Assembly (NCBI GenBank): GCA_963735465.1
Contig: CAVTLA010000001.1
Location: 2,046,001-2,110,000, forward strand
Reading direction: 5' to 3'
DNA: 64,000 nt
From: DASZHJ01 sp963735465
Lineage (GTDB): Bacteria; Pseudomonadota; Alphaproteobacteria; ATCC43930; CGMCC-115725
Shown here piece after piece: positions 16,324 through 24,528 of this stretch. Position 1 is the stretch's first letter. Every line of letters starts with the position of its first letter. The position numbers were made by a program, and so were the translations under genes. Below the pieces are notes generated by a model, which saw nothing but the letters and a program-made list of their open reading frames with translations, was not told the origin of the DNA and made no database searches.

Positions 16324-16965
16324 CTAACCCAGCTCCCGCGTCGCGTGGGGATCGATCGAGTAGGGAAACCGCTCCGCCAGGAAGCCGGGCTGCGCCATCA
16401 CTCGCGCGATCCAGGCACGGAATGCGGGATAGGGAGCGATGTCGAGGCCGGCTTCCTCGGCCAATGCGGCATAGGCGAAGACCGCCATGTCGGCGACCGT
16501 GTAGCGATCGCCGGCAAGAAACGCGGTGCCGGCGAGTTGCCGCTCCAGCGCGGCGAGGGCGCGGAGCGAATAGTCGCGCTTGGCGGCGATCATGTCCGCC
16601 GAGCGCCGCGCGAGCTTTCCCGTCAGCGTCCAGTACCGCAGGCTGCCGATCTGCGGCTCGACGTAGCTCTGCTCGAAGAACAGCCACTGCATCACTTTGG
16701 CGCGATCGAGCCGGTCGTCCGGCATGTAGACCGTGCCCTCCGCGAGATGGCAGAGGATGGCATTGGATTCCGCGACGAAGCGCCCGGGCGCCACCTCCAG
16801 CACCGGCACCGCTCCCGCCGGATTCTTCGCAAGGAATTCATCCGTATGGGAGTGGCCCTCGAAGATCGAGACCGGCACGCGCTCGTACGGCAGGCCGAGA
16901 TGGCTCAGCAGCAGACGCACCTTCCAGGCGTTCTGGGACGGCAGGTAGTCGTAGAGGCGCAGCAT
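16324..16965 (-). CDS. Glutathione S-transferase family protein
   Basis: 213 residues: an N-terminal thioredoxin-fold domain (MLRLYDYLPSQNAWKVRLLL) with the glutathione-binding segment GAVPVLEVAPGRFVAESNAI, which holds the cis-Pro and the ES pair. A helical C-terminal domain contains the capping-box region GDRYTVADMAVFAYA. Likely cytosolic detoxification or thiol transfer. The upstream side carries a palindromic repeat copy (17063-17181), so the promoter lies between 16966 and there. Class cannot be assigned. Confidence 0.9.
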   Translation of the reverse strand: MLRLYDYLPSQNAWKVRLLLSHLGLPYERVPVSIFEGHSHTDEFLAKNPAGAVPVLEVAPGRFVAESNAILCHLAEGTVYMPDDRLDRAKVMQWLFFEQSYVEPQIGSLRYWTLTGKLARRSADMIAAKRDYSLRALAALERQLAGTAFLAGDRYTVADMAVFAYAALAEEAGLDIAPYPAFRAWIARVMAQPGFLAERFPYSIDPHATRELG

Positions 16966-17062
16966 CGGGCAACTCCCATCAGGCTCGAGATGATACGAGC
17001 CTAACGGCGCTCAGGACCGCCGCGATATCCGCTGCTTGCCTGGGAATTCGGGATGAGCGTCG

Positions 17063-17181
17063 TGCGTCCTTCGACGCGCGGGCCAAGGGCCCGCTTGCTC
17101 AGGATGAGGAGCTTTTCTTTGTGCCAACCAAGATGGCCCTCATCGTGAACAAGCGACCAACGGGAGCGCGCGAAGGACGCA
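17063..17181. repeat. Dispersed palindromic intergenic repeat, copy 1
   Basis: About 119 bp. The left arm starts TGCGTCCTTCGACGCG and runs to GCTCAGGATGAGGA. The right arm ends GCGCGAAGGACGCA, its inverse complement. The centre has TTTTCTTTGTGCCA. Other copies are at 39081-39201 and 56115-56234. This copy's right arm is the most diverged. It fills the gap between the GST and a hypothetical gene. Confidence 0.85.
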
Positions 17182-17195
17182 CCGCCGTCCCGCGG

Positions 17196-17585
17196 CTATC
17201 CCTGCGCCGACGCCAGCCCCGGCTCCGGCCGTACCGACACCACCTGGAGCGCGTGCTCGGCGCCGCCTTCCGCCTCGCGCACCGAGACGTACTCACCTTC
17301 CTTGAAGCGGTGCTCGGCGAAGCGGTGCAATGCCTCGTCGTCGGCATCCCCCTCGGAGTAGGAGATCATCCACTTCCCGCCCTGGTGCAGGATCTGCCCC
17401 ACGGAGTCGCCCTCGCCTTCCCAGAAGCGATGCACCGTCGCCACTTCCGGCGCCGCCTTGAGCGCCTTCTCGTCGATGTGGCCGTCGGGTTTGAGCGGCA
17501 GCACCATCTCGTAGCCGTGACGGTGGCTGCCTTCGGGGAATTCCCGGCCGCGCGCGGCCTCGATGCGCACTCGCATCCAACTCAT
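17196..17585 (-). CDS. Conserved-looking hypothetical protein (129 residues)
   Basis: Unrecognised soluble protein starting MSWMRVRIEAARGREFPEGS. It contains the possible phosphate- or ligand-facing stretch HRHGYEMVLPLKPDGHIDE, then HRFWEGEGDSVGQILHQGGK and the acidic SYSEGDADDEALHRFAEH. There is no signal or membrane segment. ATG 17585 has GAGGAG upstream, a strong ribosome binding site. It follows the universal stress protein gene after 11 bp, so the two are co-transcribed, suggesting a stress-related role. Function unknown. Confidence 0.8.
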   Translation of the reverse strand: MSWMRVRIEAARGREFPEGSHRHGYEMVLPLKPDGHIDEKALKAAPEVATVHRFWEGEGDSVGQILHQGGKWMISYSEGDADDEALHRFAEHRFKEGEYVSVREAEGGAEHALQVVSVRPEPGLASAQG

Positions 17586-17596
17586 GTTCGGTCTCC

Positions 17597-18475
17597 TCAG
17601 TGAGCGATCAGGATCGGCAGCAGGCTGGTGCCGACCACCTGGCGGGTCGCGCCCCCCAGCAGGAACTCGCGCCAGGGCGCCTTGCCGTAGCCCCCCATGA
17701 CCAGCATGTCGGCGCCATCGTCGCGCGCCGCCGCCAATAGCTGCTCGCCGACGTTGACGCCCGAGACCGGTGCCAGATGCCGCGTGCTGGCGGCGATGCC
17801 GCGCCACGCCAGCGACTTCACCAGATCGGCACCCTCGGCCGTATCGGCGGCGCCGGCGGTCAGCACGATCACTTTCTTGGCGCGGGCAAGGAATGGCAAT
17901 GCGCCGTTCACGGCGCGCGCGGCCTCCGCGGAGCCGTTCCAGGCAATGGCGGCGGCGACGCCAAGGTCCCCAGGCGGCCGCGCCGGCGCCAGCAGGACCG
18001 GACGACCGCAACGCATCACCGTGTCCTCCAGGACATCGCTGTGGGGCTCGTCCACCACGCGATCGGAGCGGCCGAGGACCACGAGGTCGAAGAGACGCGC
18101 GCGGCGCGGGATCAGCTCTCCGGCAAAGCCGGTCTCCTCGCGCCAGGTGGCGCTGGCCTCGATCCTGGTGCCCGGCTTCGGCGCCGGCGGATCGGTTCGC
18201 ATCGACAGGCCCTGGCCGGCGATCGCCTTGTCGAACATCTGCTTGGCGCGTGCGGCGGCCTCCGCGACTTCCTGGGCGGTGCGCTCCATGAGATCGCCGA
18301 CGACAGGGGTGCCGAAGCCGTCGCCGAACGCGAGCACGGCATCGCGCGGATCGGCGCGGACGTGGAAGCCCTCGAGATGAGCCTCGAAGCGCCGGGCCAG
18401 CGCACAGGCAAGGTCGACAGCGCCCTGGCTCGCGGAGCCACCGCTGACGGCAACGAAAATAGTGTGGATGGTCAT
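17597..18475 (-). CDS. Universal stress protein (UspA family, tandem domain)
   Basis: About 292 residues, enough for two Usp units. The N-terminal half starts TIFVAVSGGSASQGAVDLA and contains LFDLVVLGRSDRV. The C-terminal half ends with the UspA nucleotide-binding pattern MLVMGGYGKAPWREFLLGGA and then VGTSLLPILIAH. The second domain fits the G-x2-G-x9-G(S/T) ATP site; the first is degenerate. ATG 18475 is preferred over a TTG two codons upstream because GGGAGA lies 7 bp before it. Probably a cytoplasmic stress-tolerance protein. Confidence 0.9.
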   Translation of the reverse strand: MTIHTIFVAVSGGSASQGAVDLACALARRFEAHLEGFHVRADPRDAVLAFGDGFGTPVVGDLMERTAQEVAEAAARAKQMFDKAIAGQGLSMRTDPPAPKPGTRIEASATWREETGFAGELIPRRARLFDLVVLGRSDRVVDEPHSDVLEDTVMRCGRPVLLAPARPPGDLGVAAAIAWNGSAEAARAVNGALPFLARAKKVIVLTAGAADTAEGADLVKSLAWRGIAASTRHLAPVSGVNVGEQLLAAARDDGADMLVMGGYGKAPWREFLLGGATRQVVGTSLLPILIAH

Positions 18476-18572
18476 GGTCAAATCTCCCGGGCGGCACAGC
18501 CGCCGACATTCCGAAGCTTCGCGTGCAACGATCTCGCCGGCATTGAGCTAGGTCAATGGCCGGCTGGCGCTA

Positions 18573-19508
18573 CTAGCGCGCCGTCTTGGGGGCGGGGAAT
18601 ACCTGGCGCGGCTCCTCGATGCCGGCGGGATCCTGATGAATGATCACCTCGGAACGGGGAAACGCAGCCAGGAGTTGCGCTTCCACCTCGTCGGAGATGC
18701 GATGCGCCTCCGCCAGGGCCATGCCGCCGTCCATCTCGATATGCACCTGGATGAAGGCGGTCGGCCCGGATGCCCGCGTGCGCAGGTCATGCACCGCGGT
18801 TACCGCGGGATGGCCAAGCGCGATGGCGCGGATGCGCGCGCGGTCCGCATCGGGCAGCTCGTGGTCCATCAGCTGTCCCACCGCCGTCTTGGCCACCTGC
18901 CAGGCGCCGTAGATGATCCAGACCCCGATCGCGATGCCGAACAGGGGATCCGCATAGGGCCAGGCGAAATTGCCCGATATCAGCAGCGAGACGATCACGC
19001 TGCCGTTGAGGACGACGTCGGAGCGATAGTGCAGCTCGTCGGCGCCAACCACCAGCGAGCCGGTGTGGCGGACGACGTAGCGCTGATAGAGCACCAGGAT
19101 CATGGTGATCGCGATCGCGATCACCATCACGGCAATTCCGAGCTCGGTGTTGATCGTCGGCGTCGGCTGCACCAGGTGATGGGCGGCCTCGATGAACAGG
19201 AACATCGCCGAGCCGCCGATGAAGGCGGCCTGGCCGAGCCCCGCCAGCGGCTCCGCCTTGCCGTGGCCGAATCGGTGCTCGCGGTCCGCCGGCGTCACCG
19301 CCTGGCGCACCGCCAGCAGGTTGAGGATCGAGGCCGCCGCATCGAGGAGCGAATCGAGAAGGCTCGAGAGCATGCTCACGGAGTCCGTCGCGATCCAGGC
19401 GGCGAGCTTGATCGCGATCATCACCAACGCGACCGAGACCGACGCATAAGTCGCCCGCTTCATCAGACGGGCGGCGCTCCCGATGGTGTCGGCGGTCGCG
19501 GTGCTCAC
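18573..19508 (-). CDS. Cation diffusion facilitator (FieF-like divalent metal exporter)
   Basis: 311 residues, six-helix CDF exporter moving Zn/Fe-type divalent cations out of the cytoplasm in exchange for protons. Transport-site motifs are visible: SLLDSLLDAAASILNLLAVR (helix 2) and HRFGHGKAEPLAGLGQAAF (helix 3), plus HYRSDVVLNG with the helix-5 Asp. The C-terminal cytoplasmic domain (LRTRASGPTAFIQVHIEMDG) follows. The GTG start overlaps the pdxH stop as GTGA (19505-19508), so translation is likely coupled. Confidence 0.92.
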   Translation of the reverse strand: MSTATADTIGSAARLMKRATYASVSVALVMIAIKLAAWIATDSVSMLSSLLDSLLDAAASILNLLAVRQAVTPADREHRFGHGKAEPLAGLGQAAFIGGSAMFLFIEAAHHLVQPTPTINTELGIAVMVIAIAITMILVLYQRYVVRHTGSLVVGADELHYRSDVVLNGSVIVSLLISGNFAWPYADPLFGIAIGVWIIYGAWQVAKTAVGQLMDHELPDADRARIRAIALGHPAVTAVHDLRTRASGPTAFIQVHIEMDGGMALAEAHRISDEVEAQLLAAFPRSEVIIHQDPAGIEEPRQVFPAPKTAR

Positions 19509-20113
19509 GGATTGAGGCGCTCCTTGCGCCAGGCCTTGCCGTCACGGCGATAGAAAATACGGTCGTGCAGGCGGAACGGCCGCTCGTGCCAGAATTCCAT
19601 GGCCGTGGGCACGACGCGGAAGCCCGACCAGTTCGGCGGCCGCGGCACGGTCTTGCCCTCGTAGCGCCGGTTCAGCTCGGCGACGCGTCCCTCCAGCACC
19701 GCGCGGCTTTCCAGCAGCCGCGACTGCTCCGACGCCCAGGCGCCGATCTGGCTGTCCCGCGCCCGGGAGGCGAAATAGACGTCGGCATCGGCGGCGCTCA
19801 CCTGCTCCACCGTGCCCTCGACACGGACCTGGCGGCCGAGCGATTTCCAGAGAAAGCAGAGCGCGGCGCGGGAATTGGCGATGAGCTCGATACCCTTGCG
19901 GCTCTCGTAGTTCGTATAGAAGACGAAGCCGCGCTGGTCCGCCCCCTTGAGAAGCACCACCCGCGCCGACGGCATGCCGTCCGCCGTCGCCGTCGCCAGG
20001 GTCATGGCGTTGGCGTCCTTGGGCTCGCTCTGGCGCGCCTCGGCGTACCAGCGCTCGAACTCCTCGAACGGCTCCTCGTACCGGACTGGATCCACTGCAC
20101 CCTCACTGTCCAT
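19505..20113 (-). CDS. pdxH: Pyridoxamine 5'-phosphate oxidase
   Basis: FMN-dependent oxidase forming pyridoxal 5'-phosphate from PNP or PMP, 202 residues from ATG 20113. Family stretches are present: EARQSEPKDANAMTLAT, the FMN-binding RVVLLKGADQRGFVFYTNYE, SRKGIELIANSRAALCFLW, QIGAWASEQS and the C-terminal EFWHERPFRLHDR with RKERLNP. A longer frame upstream to 20170 is arginine/proline-rich and not family-like. It is the first gene of the minus-strand group with the cation exporter. In several alphaproteobacteria pdxH sits near dnaJ/fabI, as it does here. Confidence 0.95.
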   Translation of the reverse strand: MDSEGAVDPVRYEEPFEEFERWYAEARQSEPKDANAMTLATATADGMPSARVVLLKGADQRGFVFYTNYESRKGIELIANSRAALCFLWKSLGRQVRVEGTVEQVSAADADVYFASRARDSQIGAWASEQSRLLESRAVLEGRVAELNRRYEGKTVPRPPNWSGFRVVPTAMEFWHERPFRLHDRIFYRRDGKAWRKERLNP

Positions 20114-20436
20114 GGCGCCGCGTCCGGATCTTGGCTTGGGCCGAAGACCGGGCGCGACTCCCCACATCATAACCGAGCCCGAAGTATTTTCCGTGGCATT
20201 TGCCTCGATCTGCGGAGGATTGCCGGGACGTCACCGGTCGATTCCTCATCCGGGGCCGGGATTCACCGCCTGGGCCTGCGCACTAGTGAGGCCGGGGATC
20301 CGCCTCCCGCGACGATTGCAGGACCGTCGCCTGGACAAGTTTTACCTGTTCAGATAGTCATTTAGGCGATCGCCCAAGGGCCGAACAGGGAGCCCCATGC
20401 CACGGGGTTACGGCTCGCCGCAGGAGGTTCTCGACC
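20114..20436. other. Intergenic region between divergent pdxH and the proline/tyrosine-rich protein
   Basis: 323 bp without a convincing gene. It must hold both divergent promoters. The part nearest the plus-strand gene is relatively A/T-rich for this genome (CAAGTTTTACCTGTTCAGATAG near 20336-20357, quoted in part). I see no clear consensus promoter, riboswitch or repeat. Confidence 0.4.
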
Positions 20437-20784
20437 GTGACGGGATCGATGCACCAGACGATCCTCGCCGCTTCCCTGGTGGCAATCCTGGCATCCCTGG
20501 GGATGCCGGCGCGGGCGCAGGAATATTATTACTACCCGCCACCCTACTATGCACCGCCGCCCCCACCATATGCCTACCCGCCGCCCTATTACCCGCCGCC
20601 GCCGGTGATCATCCGCCAAGCGCCACCACCCCGCCCCGCCGGCGCGCCACCGCCGCAATTCTGGTACTGGTGCGACGACCCCAAGGGCTACTATCCCGGC
20701 GTGCCCACCTGCAACCAGGCGTGGCGCGAGGTTTCCGGCGCTGGCCCGGCGCCCGCCGAACAGACGACGCAGAAGTCAAAGTAA
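20437..20784 (+). CDS. Secreted proline/tyrosine-rich hypothetical protein
   Basis: 115 residues. The N-terminal signal peptide TILAASLVAILASLGMPARA ends in ARA, a leader-peptidase site. A low-complexity P/Y-rich block follows (tyrosine runs alternating with proline clusters, about residues 29-70). The C-terminal motif FWYWCDDPKGYYPGVPTC recurs in many short exported proteobacterial proteins and has two conserved Cys. AGGAGG at 20422-20427 sits 9 bp before GTG 20437 but 21 bp before the next ATG, so GTG is the likely start. Periplasmic or envelope location; function unknown. Confidence 0.82.
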   Translation: MTGSMHQTILAASLVAILASLGMPARAQEYYYYPPPYYAPPPPPYAYPPPYYPPPPVIIRQAPPPRPAGAPPPQFWYWCDDPKGYYPGVPTCNQAWREVSGAGPAPAEQTTQKSK

Positions 20785-20799
20785 GGAGAGCCTGCCTTG

Positions 20800-21324
20800 A
20801 TGCGCTTCCAAACTACAGCCGCCTTCTGTGCCGTGCTTCTGGCGCTCGGAGCCTGCGCGCCCAGCCGGCCGACCGGCCCCAGCGTCGCGGTGATGCCCGG
20901 CCCGAACAAGCCGTTCCAGGTCTTCCAGGACGACGACGCGCTCTGCCGGAACTTCGCCGATCGCAACTCGGGCCCGGACAACCAGGCCAATAACCAGGAG
21001 CTGCTGAGCGCCGGCGTCGGCACGGTCCTGGGCGCGGGCCTCGGCGCCGCCATCGGCGGCGGCCGCGGAGCCGCCATCGGCGCCGCCGGCGGCGCGGTCG
21101 CCGGCACCGCCTACGGGTCGGGCCAGGCCGCGCGGACCGAGCGGACGGTGCAGCAGCGCTACGACATCGCCTACTCCCAGTGCATGTACTCCCGCGGGAA
21201 CCAGGTGCCGGGCTATTACCCGGCACCGTCGGGCCCGCCGCCCGGGACGGTTACTCCCGGCGGGCCGCCGCCCAACTACCCACCACCGCCGCCGCCCCAG
21301 GGACCGCCGCCGCAGGCCTATTGA
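20800..21324 (+). CDS. Glycine-zipper lipoprotein
   Basis: 174 residues. The signal peptide has a lipobox LALGAC, so it is likely lipid-anchored. A glycine-zipper region AGVGTVLGAGLGAAIGGG and further AIGAAGGAVAG repeats (about residues 70-105) forms the outer-membrane-type hydrophobic hairpin seen in 17-kDa antigen-like proteins. It is followed by YDIAYSQCMYSRGNQVPGYY and a polyproline tail. AAGGAGAG lies 9 bp before ATG 20800. It is 15 bp after the proline/tyrosine-rich gene, so the two are an envelope-protein pair. Confidence 0.88.
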   Translation: MRFQTTAAFCAVLLALGACAPSRPTGPSVAVMPGPNKPFQVFQDDDALCRNFADRNSGPDNQANNQELLSAGVGTVLGAGLGAAIGGGRGAAIGAAGGAVAGTAYGSGQAARTERTVQQRYDIAYSQCMYSRGNQVPGYYPAPSGPPPGTVTPGGPPPNYPPPPPPQGPPPQAY

Positions 21325-21458
21325 TCTCCATCGCAGCTTACCCGCGCCCCCCGGACGATCGGTCCGGGAGCGCGCCCGGCGCCGCAGGGAGGCCATTGCC
21401 TGAACGGGAAAAGCGGCCCACATATGTGGGCTTCCCGCCCTTTCACGTATCCTGACAG

Positions 21459-22391
21459 ATGAGAGATCCCTACACCGTCCTCGGCGTGACGCGAACCGCG
21501 AGCGCCGACGACCTCAAGAAGTCCTACCGGAAGCTCGCCAAGAAGCTTCATCCGGACCTCAATCCCGGTAACAAGGCGACGGAGCTGCAATTCAAGGACG
21601 TCACGGCGGCCTATGAACTGCTCTCCGATCCCGAGAAGCGCGCGCGCTTCGACCGCGGCGAGATCGACGCCGCCGGCAACGAAAAGGCGCCGCGCTACAC
21701 CTACAGCCAGCAGGGCCCCGGCCCGGGCGGGTCCCAGGGCCCGCGCGGTGGCCGTGGCGCACCCGAGGGGTTCTCGGTGGAGGACATCCTCTCCGAGATC
21801 CTGGGCCAGGGCTTCGGCGGCGCCCGCGCCGGCGGCGCCGGCTTCCGCCAGCGTGGCAGCGACACCCAGCATGTGCTGCGGATCCCATTCCTGGAGGCGG
21901 CGCTCGGCGGCAAGAAGCGCGTCACCCTGCCGGACGGCCGCAGCCTCGATCTCTCGATTCCCGCTGGCATCGAGAGCGGGCAGACGCTGCGCCTCAAGGG
22001 CCAGGGCGAGACCGGGCGGGGCGGCTCGATGGCGGGGGACGCCTATATCGAGATCGATGTCGAGCCGCACCCGCTGTTCCAGCGCAAGGGCCGCGACATT
22101 CACGTGGACATCCCCGTGACCGTGCAGGAGGCCGTGCTGGGCGCCAAGATCACGGTGCCGACGGTGCATGGGCCGGTCACGGTTCAGGTGCCGAAGGGCG
22201 CCAACACCGGCTCGATCCTCCGCCTCAAGGGCAAGGGCCTCGCCGCCGGCAAGAGCGGCAGCGGCGGCGATCAATACGTGAAGCTGCGCGTCGTGCTGCC
22301 GGACCCGCCCGACCCCGAGCTCACCAAATTTCTCGAAGGCTGGGGTGAGAAGCACGCCTACGACGTCCGCGGCAAGCTCGGCATCGACTGA
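21459..22391 (+). CDS. DnaJ-type co-chaperone, type B (CbpA-like)
   Basis: 310 residues. The J domain spans residues 3-68 with HPD at 31-33 (KKLHPDLNPG), so it should stimulate an Hsp70 ATPase. A Gly/Pro-rich linker follows (about 85-125). The two C-terminal substrate-binding barrels contain VTLPDGRSLDLSIPAGIESG and VTVQVPKGANTGSILRLKGKG. The zinc-finger CxxCxGxG repeats of true DnaJ are absent, making this a type B protein. It is about 110 bp upstream of fabI on the same strand, a neighbourhood seen in other alphaproteobacteria. Confidence 0.93.
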   Translation: MRDPYTVLGVTRTASADDLKKSYRKLAKKLHPDLNPGNKATELQFKDVTAAYELLSDPEKRARFDRGEIDAAGNEKAPRYTYSQQGPGPGGSQGPRGGRGAPEGFSVEDILSEILGQGFGGARAGGAGFRQRGSDTQHVLRIPFLEAALGGKKRVTLPDGRSLDLSIPAGIESGQTLRLKGQGETGRGGSMAGDAYIEIDVEPHPLFQRKGRDIHVDIPVTVQEAVLGAKITVPTVHGPVTVQVPKGANTGSILRLKGKGLAAGKSGSGGDQYVKLRVVLPDPPDPELTKFLEGWGEKHAYDVRGKLGID

Positions 22392-22502
22392 GCGGACACG
22401 CCGCCGCTGCCGGGCCGCCCCGCGTTTCGCCGGGCCGGCCTTTCGTGTAGGATGCGCCGCCGCACCGCGCTTTGGCGTTGCAAATGAAGGAGTTGGCACA
22501 GC

Positions 22503-23315
22503 ATGACCCAGCCCACGGCGCTCATGGCCGGGAAACGGGGCCTGATCATGGGCGTCGCCAACGAGCGCTCGATCGCCTGGGGCATCGCCAAGGCGGTGCA
22601 TGGCGCGGGCGCCGAGCTTGCCTTCACCTTCCAGGGCGAGGCGCTGGAGAAGCGCGTGCGGCCGCTGGCGGCATCGCTCGGCAGCGAGTTCGTGGTGAAC
22701 TGCGACGTTACCGACGAGGCGAGCGTCGCCGCCGTCTTCGATGAGATCGGCCGGCGCTGGGGAAAACTGGATTACGTCGTCCACGCCATCGCCTTCTCCG
22801 ACAAGGAGGAGCTCAAGGGAAAATACGTCGACACGTCGCGCGCCAATTTCCAGCGCACCCTCGACGTCTCCTGCTTCTCCTTCACCGATCTCTGCCGGCG
22901 CGCGGCGCCGCTGATGACCGAGGGCGGCAGCCTCCTCACCCTCACCTACTACGGCGCCGAGCGGGTGATGCCGCACTACAACGTGATGGGCGTGGCGAAG
23001 GCCGCGCTCGAGGCGAGCGTGCGCTATCTCGCCGTCGATCTCGGCGGCCAGAACATCCGCGTCAACGCGCTCTCCGCCGGCCCGATCAAGACGCTGGCGG
23101 CCTCCGGCATCGGCGACTTCCGCTACATTCTCAAGTGGAACCAGTACAACTCGCCGCTGAAGCGCAACGTCACCATCGAGGACGTGGGCGGCGCCGGCCT
23201 CTATCTTCTCAGCGGTCTCTCCGCCGGCGTCACCGGCGAGGTCCATCACGTCGACTGCGGCTATCACGTCGTCGGCATGAAGGCGGTGGACGCCCCCGAT
23301 ATCTCCGTGGTGTAG
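22503..23315 (+). CDS. fabI: Enoyl-[acyl-carrier-protein] reductase (NADH)
   Basis: Last reductive step of each type II fatty acid synthesis cycle, 270 residues. FabI signatures: GLIMGVANERSIAWGIAKA (NADH site, lacking the usual SDR GxxxGxG), and AIAFSDKEELKGKYVDTS, close to the E. coli sequence. The active-site Tyr/Lys pair lies in YYGAERVMPHYNVMGVAKAA, and SAGPIKTLAASGI forms the substrate loop. AAGGAG precedes ATG 22503. aroC begins 10 bp after the stop. Confidence 0.96.
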   Translation: MTQPTALMAGKRGLIMGVANERSIAWGIAKAVHGAGAELAFTFQGEALEKRVRPLAASLGSEFVVNCDVTDEASVAAVFDEIGRRWGKLDYVVHAIAFSDKEELKGKYVDTSRANFQRTLDVSCFSFTDLCRRAAPLMTEGGSLLTLTYYGAERVMPHYNVMGVAKAALEASVRYLAVDLGGQNIRVNALSAGPIKTLAASGIGDFRYILKWNQYNSPLKRNVTIEDVGGAGLYLLSGLSAGVTGEVHHVDCGYHVVGMKAVDAPDISVV

Positions 23316-23325
23316 CGAGGCAATC

Positions 23326-24396
23326 GTGGCCGGCAATAGCTTCGGCACGCTGTTCCGCTTCACCACCTGGGGCGAGAGCCACGGGCCGGCGATCGGCGCC
23401 GTCATCGACGGTGTCCCGCCGCGCATCCCGCTCGTCGAGGCCGACATCCAGCACTGGCTCGACCGGCGCAAGCCCGGACAGTCGCGCTTCACCACCCAGC
23501 GCCGCGAGCCGGACCAGGTGAAGATCCTCTCCGGCGTCTTCGAGGGCGAGACCACGGGGGCGCCGATCCAGCTCCTGATTGAGAACGTCGATCAGCGCTC
23601 CAAGGACTACAGCGACACCAAAGACCGTTTCCGGCCGGGCCACGCGGACTACACCTACTGGGCCAAGTACGGCATCCGCGACTATCGCGGCGGCGGCCGC
23701 GCCTCGGCGCGGGAGACCGCGAGCCGGGTCGCCGCCGGCGCCGTCGCCCGCAAGATCCTGGGCGCTGATGTCAGCATCCGCGGCGCGGTGATCCAGATCG
23801 GTCCGCACAAGATCGACCGCGACCGCTGGGACTGGGCCGCCGTGGAGGACAATCCCTTCTGGTGCCCGGACCGCCAGGCGGCGCAGACCTGGGAGGGCTT
23901 TCTCGACGACGTCCGCAAGAAGGGCTCCTCCGCCGGCGCGGTCATCGAGGTGGTGGCGAGCGGCGTGCCCGTGGGCCTGGGCGAGCCGGTCTACGACAAG
24001 CTCGATGGCGATCTCGCCAAGGCGCTGATGACCATCAACGCCGCCAAGGCGGTGGAGATCGGCGCCGGTTTCGCCGCGGCGGCGCTCTCCGGCGAGGAGA
24101 ACGCCGACGAGATGCGCATGGCCGGCGGCCAGGTGACATTTCTCTCCAACAACGCCGGCGGCATCTTGGGTGGCATCTCCAGCGGTCAGGACATCGTGGC
24201 GCGCTTCGCGGTCAAGCCCACCAGCTCGATCCTGACGCCGCGGCGCACCGTCGACATCCACGGCAAGGACACGGAGATTTCCACCAAGGGCCGCCACGAC
24301 CCCTGCGTCGGCATCCGTGCCACGCCGGTGGGCGAGGCCATGATGGCCGTGGTGCTGGCGGATCATCTGCTGCGCCACAAGGCGCAGTGCGGGTGA
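23326..24396 (+). CDS. aroC: Chorismate synthase
   Basis: Converts 5-enolpyruvylshikimate 3-phosphate to chorismate, needing reduced FMN; 356 residues. Signature regions are intact: FGTLFRFTTWGESHGPAIGA at the N terminus, HADYTYWAKYGIRDYRGGGR, SARETASRVAAGAVARK, and C-terminal ILTPRRTVDIHGK with GRHDPCVGIRATPVGEAM. The start is GTG 23326. It is probably co-transcribed with fabI. A large inverted repeat begins 4 bp after the stop. Confidence 0.96.
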   Translation: MAGNSFGTLFRFTTWGESHGPAIGAVIDGVPPRIPLVEADIQHWLDRRKPGQSRFTTQRREPDQVKILSGVFEGETTGAPIQLLIENVDQRSKDYSDTKDRFRPGHADYTYWAKYGIRDYRGGGRASARETASRVAAGAVARKILGADVSIRGAVIQIGPHKIDRDRWDWAAVEDNPFWCPDRQAAQTWEGFLDDVRKKGSSAGAVIEVVASGVPVGLGEPVYDKLDGDLAKALMTINAAKAVEIGAGFAAAALSGEENADEMRMAGGQVTFLSNNAGGILGGISSGQDIVARFAVKPTSSILTPRRTVDIHGKDTEISTKGRHDPCVGIRATPVGEAMMAVVLADHLLRHKAQCG

Positions 24397-24400
24397 CGAG

Positions 24401-24514
24401 AGCCGTCAGCTTTCAGCCGTCAGCTCCCCCTTAGGGAGATCGACGCGAATCGCATAAGCTCGATCATGGAACCGACGCCTAAAACTGATAGCTGACGGCT
24501 GATAGCTGATAGCT
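24401..24514. repeat. Heptamer-based inverted repeat downstream of aroC
   Basis: Left arm 24401-24425 and right arm 24490-24514 are inverse complements at 22 of 25 positions (left starts AGCCGTCAGCTTTCAGCC). Each arm is built from CAGCNNT heptamers: CAGCCGT, CAGCTTT, CAGCCGT in the left arm, and ATAGCTG/ACGGCTG units in the right. The loop is about 64 nt. It could form a strong cruciform or RNA stem and act as a terminator or mRNA stabiliser for fabI-aroC. Confidence 0.8.
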
Positions 24515-24528
24515 CCGAGGAGTTCGCC

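Noticed and set aside
24401..24514. CRISPR-like array from the CAGC heptamers
   Set aside because: Units are 7 bp with no spacers, arranged as an inverted repeat; no cas genes are nearby.
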